Origin: Bradyrhizobium niftali | GTDB taxonomy: Bacteria > Pseudomonadota > Alphaproteobacteria > Rhizobiales > Xanthobacteraceae | Assembly: GCF_004571025.1 (NCBI RefSeq) | Contig: NZ_SPQT01000043.1 | Coordinates: 1-51,271 of the forward strand | Direction: 5' to 3' | DNA: 51,271 nt | Shown here: one piece after another, positions 51,251 to 51,271 of the stretch | Position numbering within the stretch: position 1 is the stretch's first letter | Layout: each line of letters starts with the position of its first letter | Notes under the pieces: generated by a model | What the model was told of the DNA's origin: nothing | Databases searched by the model: none | The model's input: the letters and a program-made list of their open reading frames with translations, nothing else | Made by a program: the position numbers and the translations under genes

Positions 51251-51271
51251 TCACACCACCCGCAACACCAC
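51251..51271 (-). CDS. Possible last codons of a minus-strand gene
   Basis: On the minus strand the last 21 bases read as six codons (VVLRVV) and a TGA, immediately after a repeat, which is where gene ends usually fall in this window. Far too little is visible to name it, and it may not be coding. Confidence 0.2.
   Translation of the reverse strand: MVLRVV

Overview
The window reads as a chromosomal stretch of a high-GC alphaproteobacterium, most likely Bradyrhizobium or a close relative in the Nitrobacteraceae. The grounds are dense GC-rich coding, several families of palindromic intergenic repeats (copies ending in gtcgtcccgg/ccgggacgac, gtcattgcgag/ctcgcaatgac and gtcattccgg/ccggaatgac), several orphan LivK-type binding proteins, and multiple acyl-CoA catabolic genes. 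This is inference from content, not a database match. No rRNA, tRNA, CRISPR array, insertion sequence or phage gene was seen.

Region 1 (1-12935) begins with the 3' end of a flavin monooxygenase gene and a repeat-rich gap. Then comes a nitrogen-scavenging module for short amides and urea. On the minus strand are a 1123-residue protein fusing an NCS1-type transporter, a Cys-rich linker, a histidine kinase and a receiver, and a LuxR-type response regulator whose start overlaps the kinase stop. Divergently on the plus strand lie a five-gene urea/amide ABC transporter (urtABCDE type), formamidase (fmdA), an FmdB-like zinc-ribbon protein and an aliphatic amidase closely resembling Pseudomonas AmiE. 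The simplest reading is that the transporter-like kinase senses external or entering amide and, through the LuxR regulator, switches on uptake and hydrolysis to ammonia. A palindrome flanked by direct repeats sits in the shared promoter region.

Region 2 (12936-25142) holds a type V autotransporter with tandem beta-helix repeats, an orphan MCE/MlaD protein, an ADP-forming acyl-CoA synthetase, a Gram-negative sortase with its VIT/vWA substrate (LPKTA sorting signal), a divergent XRE regulator and an orphan LivK-type binding protein.

Region 3 (25146-35966) is an acyl-CoA catabolic block. It holds an AMP-forming acyl-CoA ligase, two acyl-CoA dehydrogenases whose catalytic Glu is in the LCAD/IVD position, a GST-like protein, an AraC regulator, a beta-keto acid cleavage enzyme and both subunits of a biotin-dependent acyl-CoA carboxylase. 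The substrate is unknown.

Region 4 (36137-44701, minus strand) holds an iron-alcohol-dehydrogenase-family protein with a second AMP ligase, followed by a complete peptide/nickel-type ABC transporter. Region 5 (45247-51271) holds an RND efflux pair (lipoprotein adaptor plus inner-membrane pump), another orphan LivK-type binding protein and a final repeat array.
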